Positions 35,357-45,921 of a DNA stretch of 64,000 nucleotides are shown one piece after another. Below the pieces are notes generated by a model. It had not been told where the DNA came from and ran no database searches. It worked only from the letters and a program-made list of their open reading frames with translations. The stretch's first letter is position 1. Every line of letters begins with the position of its first letter. The position numbers were made by a program, and so were the translations under genes. The DNA lies in contig JAGTTD010000010.1 of the NCBI GenBank assembly GCA_018398585.1, forward strand, positions 4,977,501-5,041,500. The letters run 5' to 3'. Source of the DNA: Simmondsia chinensis (Eukaryota > Streptophyta > Magnoliopsida > Caryophyllales > Simmondsiaceae).

Positions 35357-35823
35357 GAAAGTTCCCCTTGAAGCTAAAGGGAAGATACTACAAGACGGTT
35401 TTGAGACCAACCATGACGTATGGGACGGAGTGCAGGGCGATGAAACTACAACATCCACAGAAGATGAAGGTGGCAGAGATGCAAATGTTGAGGTGGATGT
35501 GCGGACACACAGGGAAGGATAGGATCAAAAACGACGTCATAAGAGGCAAATTGGGCGTAGCCTCCATTGAGGATAAATTGAGATAGCAACGTTTGAGTTG
35601 GTTCGGACATGTCAGAAGGAGACCGGACAATGCTCCAGTAAGGAGATGCGAACAACCCCTTACTACACTAGGCAAAAGAGGAAGAGGCAGGCCGAAGAAG
35701 AGATGGATGGAGACGATCCGACAAGACCTCACCCACCTAAACCTTCGGGAGGAGATGGTCGTAGATAGGGCCCAATGGAGGGCTAGCATAGGGGTAATAA
35801 AGGCTCCAGCTGGAGTAGGGTAG
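35357..35823 (+). pseudogene. RTE LINE reverse transcriptase, C-terminal end
   Basis: Reads KFPLKLKGRYYKTVLRP, MTYGTECRAMKLQH, MLRWMCGHTGKDRIKND, LGVASIEDKLR, a stop at 35584-35586, then [18 protein letters not shown] and [18 protein letters not shown]. The WMCGHTRKD, WFGHVQRRP and GRGRPKKTW blocks are hallmarks of the C-terminus of plant RTE-clade reverse transcriptases, where they follow the RT domain proper. The frame is open except for one stop. The catalytic part of RT is not in the window. Confidence 0.85.
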
Positions 35824-36240
35824 TCGAGTTTACTAGCGCTAGGCCTTGTCATCCTGCTGGCGCACGTAGGTGGTGTACTAGCTTCATGAGCTGCCACTTG
35901 CCTAATTATCTCTATCCTATCTTCATCGTTATCTCTAACTCTATCCCTATCCCTATCTCTATCTTATCTTTAATTTCTGCTGATGTGGCTTGCTTTATGT
36001 TTGTATGTTTGTTGTTTTGCTTACCGCGTGTGTGCGCCCTACTCAACTGTTACTCTCCTGCTGCCAGGTCACTTGCTCTATGCAGCGGACCTGCTTCTCA
36101 GGTTGGGGGTCCTCGGAACAGCCTCTCTTCACGGTAGCCCCCTGAAGGGGGAAGGCTGCGTACATCTACCCCCCCAGACCCTGCTTAGGCGGGAGCCCTT
36201 GGAGGCACTGGGTTTGTTGTTGTTGTTGTTATTGCTGTGG
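35357..36240 (+). mobile_element. RTE-type LINE, 3' part
   Basis: The coding end (35357-35823) is followed by a UTR with CTATC microsatellite-like repeats (35910-35970) and a distinctive tail. The tail reads GGTCCTCGGAACAGCCTC, CCTGAAGGGGGAAGGCTGCG, AGACCCTGCTTAGGCGGGAG, GGCACTGGGTTTG, then (TTG)n. The TTG-repeat end is typical of plant RTE LINEs and of SINEs mobilised by them. The 5' side is cut off exactly where the minus-strand LTR begins, so that element probably inserted into this LINE. Confidence 0.85.
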
Positions 36241-36305
36241 TTTTTAAAGTATTAATTGTTAGTGCTAATAAGTTTTATAATTCAAATTTTTATAATTGAT
36301 TGAAT

Positions 36306-36720
36306 GTTTTTTTTGATAATTAGATAGGATAAACTCGCAAACAAAAATCGGCGCCTCAAACAAGAGTCCCGAAAAGCACATACAAAGTGTGAGAAAAGGA
36401 AAAAATAACAAGGAGACCTGCAAAACAAAAAAGACAAGCCCAACCCCAGATCACCCCCAAAATAGCAAAAAGAAAACACATCAGAGCAAAAGAAAAAGCA
36501 CCAAAAAAAAAAAAAAAAATCCCTCCAACCCCCAGCCAACAGCCGCTCACAAGCATCTCGAGACACACCCACCATTGAAGAAACAAAACAACTAGAAGCG
36601 GACAACAACCAAGCTCGAACAAAATGCAACAAAACGAGGAAGAAAGCACTCGAATAGGCACCAACCAAGCAACCAAAATTGAGCAACAATAGGCAACTTG
36701 GACACAATTTACACATCCTA
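36306..36720 (-). mobile_element. L1-type LINE 3' UTR with poly(A)
   Basis: On the minus strand a GT-rich stretch with long T runs ends in TTATCCTATCTAATTATC followed by eight A (36306-36313 on plus). The same end word (CTAATTATC plus A run) closes the LINE at 20214. Open frames here reflect the low-complexity UTR. The 5' limit is estimated. Confidence 0.6.
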
Positions 36721-37734
36721 CTCAGGAATCAAGTCACTAAGGAGCTCTAGAGGCAAGTGTTTGGTCTTCTTGTTACATTTTTTTCCCTAACTCTTCGATT
36801 CTTTATATTATTTAATTGTGGGTTAACAAATTTAAATTGTCCAAAAAAACTCTTGATTCTTCTTTTTCTTTCCACATTTAGAACTCCTACCAACCTTAAC
36901 TTGCTCAGACATGTCATTATCACTTAGCTGGCATGAGGAGTGATCGTTGTCATGGCCAGCAAAAGCTGCATTTGGACCAAAACCAAGATGGCCGCACTGG
37001 TCCATGCTCAAAGGAGGGGAGGGTTGATGCTGGCTCGAAGTTATGGCCGCAATGGTCCATAATTGATTGAACGTGAAGGGTCCAATTTGAAATTTTTACT
37101 TGAAACCTCAAAAAAGTTAAAACCAACCCTGGAGCATCTACTTTACTTATAATCAAAGACGGATTGAAGAAGGATTACAGACAGAGTAGACACAAACTTG
37201 ATCATATCTAATCATAGATGGTCAAATCCATCTCCGCCCATGTCTATTAAAAACGAGCAATGCCGTCGCAAATTGTTTGCAAAGTGTACTTTTGAGACTG
37301 TTTTGTGCCATTTCTATTATGTCCCTAATTTAAATTAGTGACAGGCTAGCAACAACCTTTCCTGTCTCTAAATTAAAGTTTTCTAACAGTACAAATAAAA
37401 GATATTAATGGACCTAATTTTAAAGGAATTACCGATGTGAAGGCTAATACACCTAAACGACAGCCAAAGTACTTGGAAATTAGATAGATATATGCAAGCA
37501 AAAATCTATAAAGTGACGACATTATATTATACATTTTTTAACACAATATATTATACATTTCAATAATATATGAGACCTACTTTTATATAACTATTTAATA
37601 ATCTTTATGCCAATTCAATTATTTAAATGCTAAACGTCAACATATGCGCAAGACCACTCAATATTTTGTCGGTAACTTATTACTATTTACTCGACAAAAG
37701 GCAGTGGTAGAAGGTACACTTCAAGTAAGGATAA
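36721..37734. other. Intergenic DNA without recognised features
   Basis: No gene seen. At 36955-37070 the words ATGGCCGCA(A/C)TGGTCCAT recur as a short direct repeat (about 36988 and 37042). The rest is unassigned and AT-rich. Confidence 0.35.
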
Positions 37735-38280
37735 GAATGGGTCGGGTTAATCCACGATTAGATCTGGTAATTGGGTCAGTCAGGTAGGGGTCCAGTTAAT
37801 GAAACGTTGGGTCATCCTCGGGTTTGGGTTGACCTTGAGTGGGGCCAGCCTCGGGTTGGATAGACATCGAGTTGGGTCATCTTTGGGTCAAGCCAGATTT
37901 TAGGTTAATCCATCAGGTTATTTTAATAATATATTTATTTGACCATAAAAATTATAACTAAAACTCCAAATTAAACGAAATGACTATAATTAGCATATTC
38001 TTTCGATTTTATGGTTGATTGGATTTCTATTTGAATCATTTCATATTACAAGAAGGGTGTGGTTTGGGTCGCAACTCATCACGCGTCAGGTCAAACTTGA
38101 GTCGGGTTTAATTTAGGCCAAGTCATTTTAGATTTTGAATCAGCTCGTGTGTCGAGTCAAGTTCGGGTCGGGTCAAGTATGGGTTGGGTCATTTAGGTTC
38201 CAATCACAATAAATTTTAAATTTTTTGGGTTAGGTTGGGTCGGGTCAACGGGTTGGGTCACATTTTCCTAGCTCTATCCA
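37735..38280. repeat. Degenerate GGGTCGGGT-type repeat tract
   Basis: Words such as GGGTCGGGTTAA, TTGGGTCATCCTCGGG, GTCGGGTTTAATTT and GGGTTGGGTCGGGTC recur irregularly on the plus strand. This looks like an old, diverged short tandem repeat or repeat-rich MITE. It has no coding meaning. Similar words occur inverted at 39880-40025. Confidence 0.5.
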
Positions 38281-38622
38281 CGACCCTTTATGGTTGGACT
38301 CGCCTAATGATTCAACAAGATTCGATCCACTATTGTGGTAGTCGACCTGTTTACTATAAAAGCCCAGGTCACAGGTCAAAAAATTATTTACTTGGATCCA
38401 GACCCGTCCTGACCTATCCTTGGACGACTACTTGTGCTTAACACAAGTTTAAAACGAATCTAACCAGCTTAAGACCCATGGCGTTTGATGTGTGATAGGG
38501 TATAAAGTGATAGGACATGTCAAGTGCAATGATAGCTAAGTCATCATTTTACATATCCAATCAAGTAAAAAAGTTTGAACACATTTTATAAAAATATTCC
38601 TAATTAGTTTTCTATGTAGTAA

Positions 38623-39600
38623 TTTTTTTTTTTTCAATAAGTGACACCGGAGTGCCTTTACAAGACAGGCAAACTCAAATTAACGAGGCCTGAGGCTAGC
38701 CGAAAAACGACTAGACAACAAGAACAACAAAAGACAAAAGAAAAAGAAGAACAGGGCCACAAGAGAAGCAAAAGGACCACAGAGAGACAAAGACCCGGCT
38801 GAAAGCCAGCACATCCAAAACAAGACGACGCGAGCGGACCCAAAGAAGACAAAACCTAGACAAAACAACCGAAACGGCAAACCTGGAGAACACACAGACA
38901 CACGGCCAAAACAAAAAACCACAAAGGAGCCGGAAACTGAGCCAGCAAACACGGAAACCCCAGCAACAACCAGAAACATCCGAAAGAAACAAGCCCTAAC
39001 ACACAAGTCAAATCAATGAGCAAGGATGTCTGCCACCTCAACCGGGTCAAAACCATCAAAGTTGATGCCCACCCTTTGACCTATCTCTATAACCCACTCC
39101 GCAGTCTGGATCCTCTCATCATAAGCTTCTTCCGTGATATTCTGGCTTTGATTACCCCTTTTCGTTTTTTCTTCTTCTTCTTGGCTGACTTAGGTGATTT
39201 TCCAGCATTTCTTGTAGGAGACATATCCTTGAGGAAGTCTTGCAGCTCCCGCTTCTGACTCTCCTTCATTTGCGCTTAATAGCTTTTCTCTATCTTTTTG
39301 TTGTGTGCACTTTTTCTTTTATTTTCCATCCCAGGCTAGGCCCTCCCATGGAAGGAGCTGATTCTTGCTGACACGACAACATGTTATCCTCAGCTTGAGA
39401 GTTATCCATTGCTGTAATGGGCTCGAAACCTGGAGGGAACTCAGGCCCAGAAGTTGATGACTCGCTATCACTGTTACTTCCCCGAGTGTTGATATCAGGT
39501 GCGGTTATCTGGGCATGATGTTGAATCACTGGATCTTCACCATTCTCAGCCCATGGCAATAGCAGAGGGGGGTGCGCCACCTACTGAGGAGCGCAAGATC
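38623..39600 (-). mobile_element. L1-type LINE with ORF1 end directly joined to 3' UTR
   Basis: The T run 38623-38634 is the poly(A) tail on the minus strand. Upstream on that strand is about 380 bases of UTR (ending TTGCCTGTCTTGTAAAGG), and directly before it the end of an ORF1 (39580 to 39018). No ORF2 sequence lies between. The 5' side is truncated near 39600. Open frames 38658-39059 are UTR shadows. Confidence 0.68.
39018..39580 (-). pseudogene. LINE ORF1 C-terminal part
   Basis: Encodes SESSTSGPEFPPGFEP, the PPGFE motif common near the end of plant LINE ORF1 proteins. A lysine-rich stretch follows (SPKSAKKKKKKRK, about 39170-39230). After a frameshift comes EWVIEIGQRVGINFDGFDPVEVADILAH and a stop near 39017. 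The last segment aligns in pattern with WEFGKKLGLAYSDESNMIELFARLE of the LINE at 57096. Confidence 0.65.
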
Positions 39601-40666
39601 TGGCATGCACGATCAATGGCTGCGGGGCCCATCTTCCAATGATTTATTATTTATGTATTATATGTATTGATTATATTTTACATTTTACAGATTATTAATC
39701 AAATTAAATTATCTGATAAAAAAAATCAAATTAAATTATAATTTTTTTTATATTTTATATTATTGGCGTAATTTAGAAACAGAAGAACAAAGCACGGATT
39801 GACGAGTTATAAACGCATTGACCTGGTGCGCTGTTGACCGAGAAAGGCTCGTTCTGACTTGGTGGGCCTAACCCTAGTTGAACTTGCGATCCAGTTCCGC
39901 CCGACCTGTCTTTGAATTGTGTCGCAGTATGAAACGGGTCACATTTTTTCCCCCAACCCAACCTGTCCGTATAATCCCCACCCGCGGACTAGATTACGGA
40001 TCAACTCGGGTCGACCCGTTTGCCACTTCTAACTACATAGCTCACAAATCAACATTGATTCGGCAGTTAATAATTGATCTGGAACCCTTTTCTACTTTTT
40101 TTGATTTGCCTTCTTTTTAGTCTCTCTATTTTCTTACGCTTTTTATGCTATAACTAGTGGGACATGATCACCCATGTAACAATAGTAATCAACCAATTTA
40201 CCAATAATCGATTAACCGATATTTTAATCACAATTACCATTTAAAATGTACAACTATTTCAATCACGACTCAACAATAGCAGCCCAGTTCCTCAAAAAAG
40301 CTTTCAAATCAAGACAAAGTCTGGTAAGTAAAATATATGCAGCCCTATCCCTACAGAATACGATCCTATAAAGAAGCTATTTTTGAAATCCAAACAAACA
40401 ATAGCAACATGAAATATGAACAGCAAGACTGACCATATCTATGACTATTTGGTTTATTATACTCTCTTCTAATTCCGTCTTTATACAATATTGTTATAAA
40501 TACAACATTATACGACAGAAGATCTACAAGAAAAAAAGAAGACAAAAGATAAGCTAATAGACAAAAAGGACCAAAAGAACACTACTAAACAAACAAGCCA
40601 GCACTACTCGGGTCCATTTTGTATCATTTTCTATTTTCAGTTTTAAACATATAATCCGAGAAGGAG
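39601..40666. other. Intergenic DNA 3' of the subtilase gene
   Basis: AT-rich, no gene. A patch at 39830-40030 has inverted GGGTCGACCCG-type words. Confidence 0.4.
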
Positions 40667-40768
40667 AAATCAAGTTCCGAAACCAAGTTTTCCTTATTTT
40701 CAAATGGTTTGAGGAACGCTAAAAACAAGAAACTCGAAAATAAAGAACTTATTTTCGGAACTTGATTT
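40667..40768. repeat. Short hairpin downstream of the subtilase gene
   Basis: AAATCAAGTTCCGAAA (40667-40682) has its perfect reverse complement at 40753-40768. Further inward AAGTTTTCCTTATTTTC pairs with GAAAATAAAGAACTT. The arms are about 33-35 bases with a loop of about 35. It lies 106 to 207 bases beyond the stop codon, so it is probably within the transcript 3' end. It may be a tiny MITE or a precursor-like hairpin. Confidence 0.6.
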
Positions 40769-40873
40769 TTAAACTAAAAACTAGAAAAAGAAAACAACAC
40801 ATGAGCCCCAACCTATTTATGACCGAAACACTATCACTATCAACTTGTCCAAGTGTGATCTGACCCATTTGTA

Positions 40874-43800
40874 TTATCCGAGATATATTGGGTCAATTTG
40901 AGTAATCACAATCGGGCTCCGAACCACGTGCTTCCCGTCAGACCACGTGAGCGACCCAAAGGCTGCCCCGGAATCGCCTAACCTCAGCCTATGGCTATCC
41001 GCGGTCACCTTCACTGTGAAGCTCAGACTCTTCACTTTCTCACTGAAAACCAACACCGCCGGTTTCACCGTCACCGTCACCTCCTTCATTGGCGCCACCA
41101 CCTCCGCCTTGTACACCGCCTTCCCTCCACCACCTACATTCTTCACCGTTCGGACGAATGTCTTACTCAGCATCTTGTGGCCGGAGGTCGGGAACAGCGC
41201 CACCAGTGATGGGTAGTTCAGATTTTCCGGCGGTGCCTTTTTCAACCCACAGTTCACCGGGGTTAGGGTGATTACCTGTTGGAAATATAAACGAGTATAG
41301 TATAAAAACCAATCACAACAGGGAAGAGAAATAAGAAAGATATCATCAATAGACGAACGATTTTTACCTTCGGTTTGGCAACTAGGTATAACAACAACAA
41401 CAACAAAACTCAATGCCTCAAGGGCTCCTGCTAATGTAGGGTCTTGGGGGATGAGATATACGCAACCTTACCCTTTTAGGGTGCTACCTCAAAAGAAGGC
41501 TGTGTTCGAGGCCCCTCAACCTAAAAAGTATAACATACCAGCATAATAGCTAAAACACAGAGAAAGCATAAACAACACATAAAGCAGTAGTAAGGCAACA
41601 AGCAAAAGCAACATAGCACACAGTTATTAGACTATATTCTAGAATGTTCCTAGGGTTTTACAGTTTACCCTTTTGCCCTTTGACTTATGTAACCCTAGGG
41701 GTATTCTTAGTCTTTTGCCTCTTGGTGTTTGCCTATATATTGTGAACTTCATGTACTCCTCTATTCATTCAATTATATTTATTCACATGGTATCAGAGCA
41801 ATTACTCTGATTTTCTTTTTTTTCCTTCCGCTGTTCTTTTCATTTCGTTGTTTGTCGGGTTTTTTGTTCTTTTTTACAACCTGCTCGCACTCTCACTATC
41901 ACAGCTTTCGCTGATGCTGACTGGGGTGGTTGCCCTGACACTCGTCGCTCTACCACTGGTTATGCCGTCTACCTTGGACCAAATCTCATTTCCTGGCGAG
42001 CCAAAAAGCAGATAACCGTTTCCAAAAGTACGACTGAATCTGAGTATCGGGCTGTGGCTCAGGCTGCTGCTGAAAGTGACTGGCTTCGGTACATCATGCG
42101 CGACCTGGCTATCCGCCACCCAGGACCCATCATCGTCTACTATGACAATGTCTCCGCCTCCTACCTTGCTGCTAACCAGGTGTCCAATGACCGTAGCAAG
42201 CACGTGGATGCCGACTTCCACTATGTTCGGGAGAAAGTTCTCAAGGGTGATCTTCAAGTTCACTACACTCCAACCACAAAGCAGGTAGCTGATATCCTCA
42301 CCAAAGGTCTTGCGGCGGATCGTTTCTTCCAACACAAGGCCAATCTTCGCGTGCTATCACCCCGCTCAGATTGAGGGGGCCTATTAGACTATATTCTAGA
42401 ATGTACAACAGTAACAAGCAACAAGTAATAAGATACAAATAAGCGTAGGAGCGCTATGACTAGCCTAGTAGGTAATGATGGTAACGAGAGATAAGGGTAA
42501 GAGGGGGTGAGAGTTTACCCTTATTTGACAAAATCTCTTCAGAGCTAACCCTCATTGCCCCTCTTTTCTTCACCTCCAATTTGGGGGATAAAGAGAGAGG
42601 ATATGTTCTTACAAATTCAGATAATTTTATCCTTACTTTAATTATAACTATTTTTACCTTTACTTTTTACTCAATTGTCAAATAAGGATAATTTGTTGAC
42701 CCCTCTTTATGCTTATCCATCCTTATTATACATATATCCAAACTGCCAAAGAACTAATTGTCCCAAAAACTTAAGCTGATGGGTAAGGCACAGAATAGTT
42801 TTATACTCTCATACAAACAAGAGTAGGATAATCTCGTACTCTCCCCTTCTTTACCTCTCCGTACCCAATTGCCAAACAAAGCATTAGACTTGTATCATTA
42901 CCAACATTTACCTGAATTGTTTGTGGATCAATTGAGCATAGATATTTGACATAATCATCGCTGGTTAAGTCGTAGACTAAGCCTGGATCCATAGCGAGAT
43001 CCAAATTCAAATGCCCGCATCCGAAATCATACGCGGTCGACTCCTTCCCGGTGCTCTCATCTGCCATGGGTTTGACCCGGTTGTCAATTATGCTCCCGGT
43101 GGTCATGATGGCGGACTTAATCATGGCCGGTGACCAATCCGGGTGGGCCGATTTGAGCAGTGCTGCAGCACCCCCCACATGGGGGGAAGCCATGGAGGTA
43201 CCCGATAGTATGTTAAACTCCGTTCTCCTCTGATCCGCATCTAGCCCAGATGGACCCACCGCATCGGTCCAAGCAGCAAGAATGTTCACACCTGGGGCGA
43301 TTAGATCGGGCTTTAGAATCTCCGGGTTAAGCCCATTGGGGCCCCTCCCAGAGAAGGAGGCCACCACGGGAGCGGGCTTCACCCCAACGACCGTGCCCTG
43401 GAAGCTCAGTGTTGCTGTCGCGAATTTTGCCGTAGAAGCATAGGATTTGATTAAATCTCCTTCCTTTGCACCAACCGAAACCGCGGGGATAATGTGGGCG
43501 TCACCGACTAACCCTTCACCATTTGAAGGGCCATTGGCAAGAACCATCCCGACGCCACCCGCGCTTTGAACCACCAAACCCTTGGCCACTCTAGGGTTAC
43601 TTCCCCTATCACAAATAACTATCTTTCCCTTTACCTCTTTCGGGTCAAGTGAGTTCTCCATACAAAGCGACACAGAAAGAGCCCCTGACTTTCCTGGGTA
43701 CACAATTTGGTACATTTTTCCCGCCAACGACGGCCCAGCATAGAGGGAAACTCCGGTGAGTTTCCTTCCGTCGCCGAGCACGACATCTGCAGGGAAATTC

Positions 43801-45545
43801 CGATCTATTGTGCCTGCACCCACGGTTGTCAACCAAGGAGCGAGGTTCGTCACAGACATGCCATTAGGCCCTTCGTTGCCTGCAGATGACGCAACAAAGA
43901 CACCCCTCGCAACCGCCCCGTATGACCCGATCGCAATTGGGTCAAGATAATACGGCGAGGAGATCCCATCACCGCCCCCGATTGAGATCGAAATGACATC
44001 AACCCCGTCTTTCACCGCTGCGTTAAAGGCAGCGAGAATGTCGGAATCAAAACACCCGGTGTTCTTCCAGCATACTTTGTAGATTGCCAACCTTGCTTTG
44101 GGTGCAACCCCTTTAGCAACACCGGTGGCGTAGCCACGCATACTTGCGTTGAACGCATAGCGCCCAGCTGCGGTGGACGCGGTGTGTGTGCCATGCCCGT
44201 CCGCGTCACGCGGTGACAAGTACTCCACCGTGTCATTGATCCCCGGAAGCCCACCTTCATTCCCTTTAGAGAAAAACCTGTTCAAACCAAATGCATATTA
44301 GATAATACAAAACACATAAAGTAGAAAATTATTTTAAGTTTTATTTGGTTGTCACATAATTGAATTTCTATAGAAAGTTAAATTTTATAACAATTAAATT
44401 TTGATGTGAAGTACAAAGTATTTGGATGTCTAAATGGAAAATAAAACCTTTATAAATACTAGTTCAAAAAAAAAGAATCAGCACTTAAGGGTCAAGTAAG
44501 TTACTCTCTTCGTTCTAAAATGAATTGGAAATTACTAATCAATTTCTACCTAGCCTCACAAGATACCATATTCCTACCTCCCATAAATTCGTGTTTTCCT
44601 GCATTTACTTCCTGCCAACCAAACAAATACTTAAAATTGCAATTGAAACTAATTTTTAGGGTTATTTGCACCAAAGATCCCTATACTTTTAATTTTGTCA
44701 ATTTAGTTCATCACAATTCATATTGTATCAATTTAGTCCTATGATGGTACTGAATTTAAATTAATGGTATAATTTTTAATTCCATAATCACATTAGATCC
44801 AACTAGTCTACTACAAAATCCACCCGTTGACTCAATTTAACCTAAATCATGGTCAAACCATTAAAATTTTCAATGAACACAGATTTTGATCTGAGGACCA
44901 AATTGACACAATAACACAATTAAAAGATTAACCCAACACGATAACAAAATACAGTGACTTTCACTGTAAATAACTCTAATTTTTATTAAAATATCCAACA
45001 ATACCATACCTGGCCCCAATAATCTTCCTATTACACAGCGCAGGCTTAAACCTTTCTCCACTCTCACAAACCCCTTTCCACCGTTCCGGCACCGGACCCA
45101 AGTTCCTGTCCGAAAAGCTCCGGTGCTCAGGCCAAATCCCTGTGTCAAGAATCCCAATTATCACATCAGACCCGTAATCCGATTCCGACCACAACCCACG
45201 CTGGACCCGCAGCCCGAGGAACTGCGGCGAGCGGGTGGTGTGAAGCTGCCGCCGTCGGTCCTCGATCACTGCAAGGACCGATGGGTGGCGGCCAAGGAGT
45301 GCTGCTTGAGACTGAGTTAAGGAGGCGGAGAAGCCGTGGAAAACGGTGTCGTATGTGTGGAGGAGTTGGGTTGGGTCTGAGACTAACTGGGTGGTGTACC
45401 AGTCATGGTGGGTAGTGAAAATGGACGGCTTGGATTGAGAGTTGACCCGAATGATGTAGGTTTTTGCCGTTGGATTAAGAGCTGTTGAGATGAGTGATTT
45501 GAAGAGGAGGAAGAGTAGGAGAGAGAGGAGACGAGGTTTCGCCAT
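40874..45545 (-). CDS. SBT1.6: Subtilisin-like serine protease, SBT1.6-like, three exons
   Basis: Exons are 45545-45010, 44277-42912 and 41275-40874. All four splice edges are GT/AG, and the join gives 767 codons plus stop with no interruption. The protein has a signal peptide (residues 1 to about 24), an I9 propeptide (about 28-105), and the peptidase S8 domain with Asp134 (ILDTGIWPE), His207 (DGHGTHTAST), oxyanion Asn313 (SAGNEGP) and Ser540 (GTSMASPHV). A PA insert lies at about 350-470 and a fibronectin III-like end at about 650-760. It should be a secreted, cell-wall endoprotease. Whole stretches (ISIGGGDGISSPYYLDPIAI, LWSESDYGSDVIIG) match Arabidopsis SBT1.6 as I recall it. That identity is by memory. 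The introns are 732 and 1636 bases and hold transposons. The gene looks intact. Confidence 0.93.
41625..42407 (+). mobile_element. 783-bp mini-copia with 5-bp target duplication, in intron 2
   Basis: ACAGT flanks both ends (41620-41624 and 42408-42412). The 5' LTR is 41625-41787 (TATTAGACTATATTC... to ATTCACA), followed at once by TGGTATCAGAGC (41788-41799). After about 80 bases the RNase H coding end follows, then the polypurine tract TTGAGGGGGCC and a 3' LTR reduced to 26 bases (42382-42407). Gag, protease, integrase and RT are deleted. It is antisense to the host gene. Confidence 0.85.
41880..42374 (+). pseudogene. copia RNase H fragment
   Basis: Open from about 41880 to the stop at 42372-42374. 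It contains FADADWGGCPDTRRSTTGY, SWRAKKQITVSKSTTESEYRA and VHYTPTTKQVADILTKGL, the standard copia RNase H blocks including ADADW and the TESEYRA helix. The domain is complete to the usual polyprotein end, but the upstream polyprotein is missing. There is no start codon of its own. Confidence 0.9.
42495..42885. repeat. MITE-like element in intron 2, with TRIM solo LTR
   Basis: The stretch shares TTACCTTTACTTTTTACTCAATTGTCAAA-type words and the end CCAATTGCCAAACAAAGC with the repeats at 53985 and 63745 (in reverse orientation). At 42765-42815 there is AACTTAAGCTGATGGGTAAGG...TTTTATACTCTCA, a solo LTR of the TRIM found at 27535-27808. It runs up to the exon 2 donor side. Confidence 0.5.
44659..44975. 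mobile_element. MULE-like MITE in intron 1, 10-bp target duplication
   Basis: CTAATTTTTA occurs at 44649-44658 and 44976-44985. The ends are GGGTTATTTGCACC and, reverse complemented, AGTTATTTACAGTG. Interior words AATTTAGTCC and GACCAAATTGACACAA are shared with 19918-20213/23402-23492. No coding capacity. A 9-10-bp duplication is typical of Mutator-like elements. Confidence 0.75.
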
Positions 45546-45700
45546 GGGAGAGGGAGGAGAGAGAAAAAGAGAGTGGGGAGAGTGGGAGTGGAGAGTAGGA
45601 GGTCGGGATTGTTTATTAAATGAGGTAGATATTTTATTTTTAAGTTATTTACGTCAAACACTTTTGCATTTTTTTTAATTTATATGAACTTTTTTTAGGG
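45546..45700 (-). promoter_or_regulatory. Core promoter and 5' UTR of the subtilase gene (inferred)
   Basis: On the minus strand, directly before the ATG, lies a pyrimidine-rich tract of about 60 bases (CTCC, CTCTC words), a common plant 5' UTR feature. A TATA-like CATATAAATT lies at about 45678-45687, some 135 bases before the ATG. No start site can be proven from sequence. Confidence 0.4.
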
Positions 45701-45714
45701 TAATATTTAAAAAA

Positions 45715-45810
45715 AGTAAGGCTACGTACATTTTATTTGCTCGGAGCTTATAATGGCGGGAGTCTTTATGACACTTGATTTGTTGTTATTATAGTTGTTG
45801 TCGCTGTATT
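45715..45810 (+). mobile_element. Worn RTE/SINE 3' tail
   Basis: GTAAGGCTACGTACAT, GGCGGGAGTCTTTATGACACTTG and TTGTTGTTATTATAGTTGTTG follow the order of the RTE/SINE tail. It is too short to tell LINE from SINE. It lies 170 bases upstream of the subtilase ATG. Confidence 0.55.
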
Positions 45811-45921
45811 TTTTTTTTATAGTGTCAATTTCATATTTTTACTTTTAATTATTTTAATTTAGGTCATATACTATTAATATTGTGTGAATTTAATTTTTGA
45901 TCAAATTTGAGTAAAGTTATT

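Larger units (their letters stand above)
41390..42475 (-). mobile_element. RTE LINE 3' end in intron 2, split by a copia element
   Basis: On the minus strand the tail reads TTGTTGTTGTTGTTATACC in reverse order from 41390 (plus strand ACAACAACAACAA). Before it are the words GAGCCCTTGAGGCATTGAG, AGACCCTACATTAGCAGGAG and the GGTAGCACCCT block. The part 42413-42475 continues with CTACTAGGCTAGTCATAGCG, matching the LINE UTR at 35825-35850. The copia insertion 41625-42407 separates the two parts. It sits in the subtilase intron in the same direction as the gene. Confidence 0.72.

Noticed and set aside
38658..39059. Membrane proteins read on the minus strand
   Set aside because: Hydrophobic content comes from the GT-rich 3' UTR of a LINE. 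The three overlapping frames are shadows.
42801..44285. Subtilase as an intronless pseudogene broken into pieces
   Set aside because: GT/AG sites join three exons into 767 codons with correct phase and all catalytic residues, so an intact intron-containing gene is the better reading.
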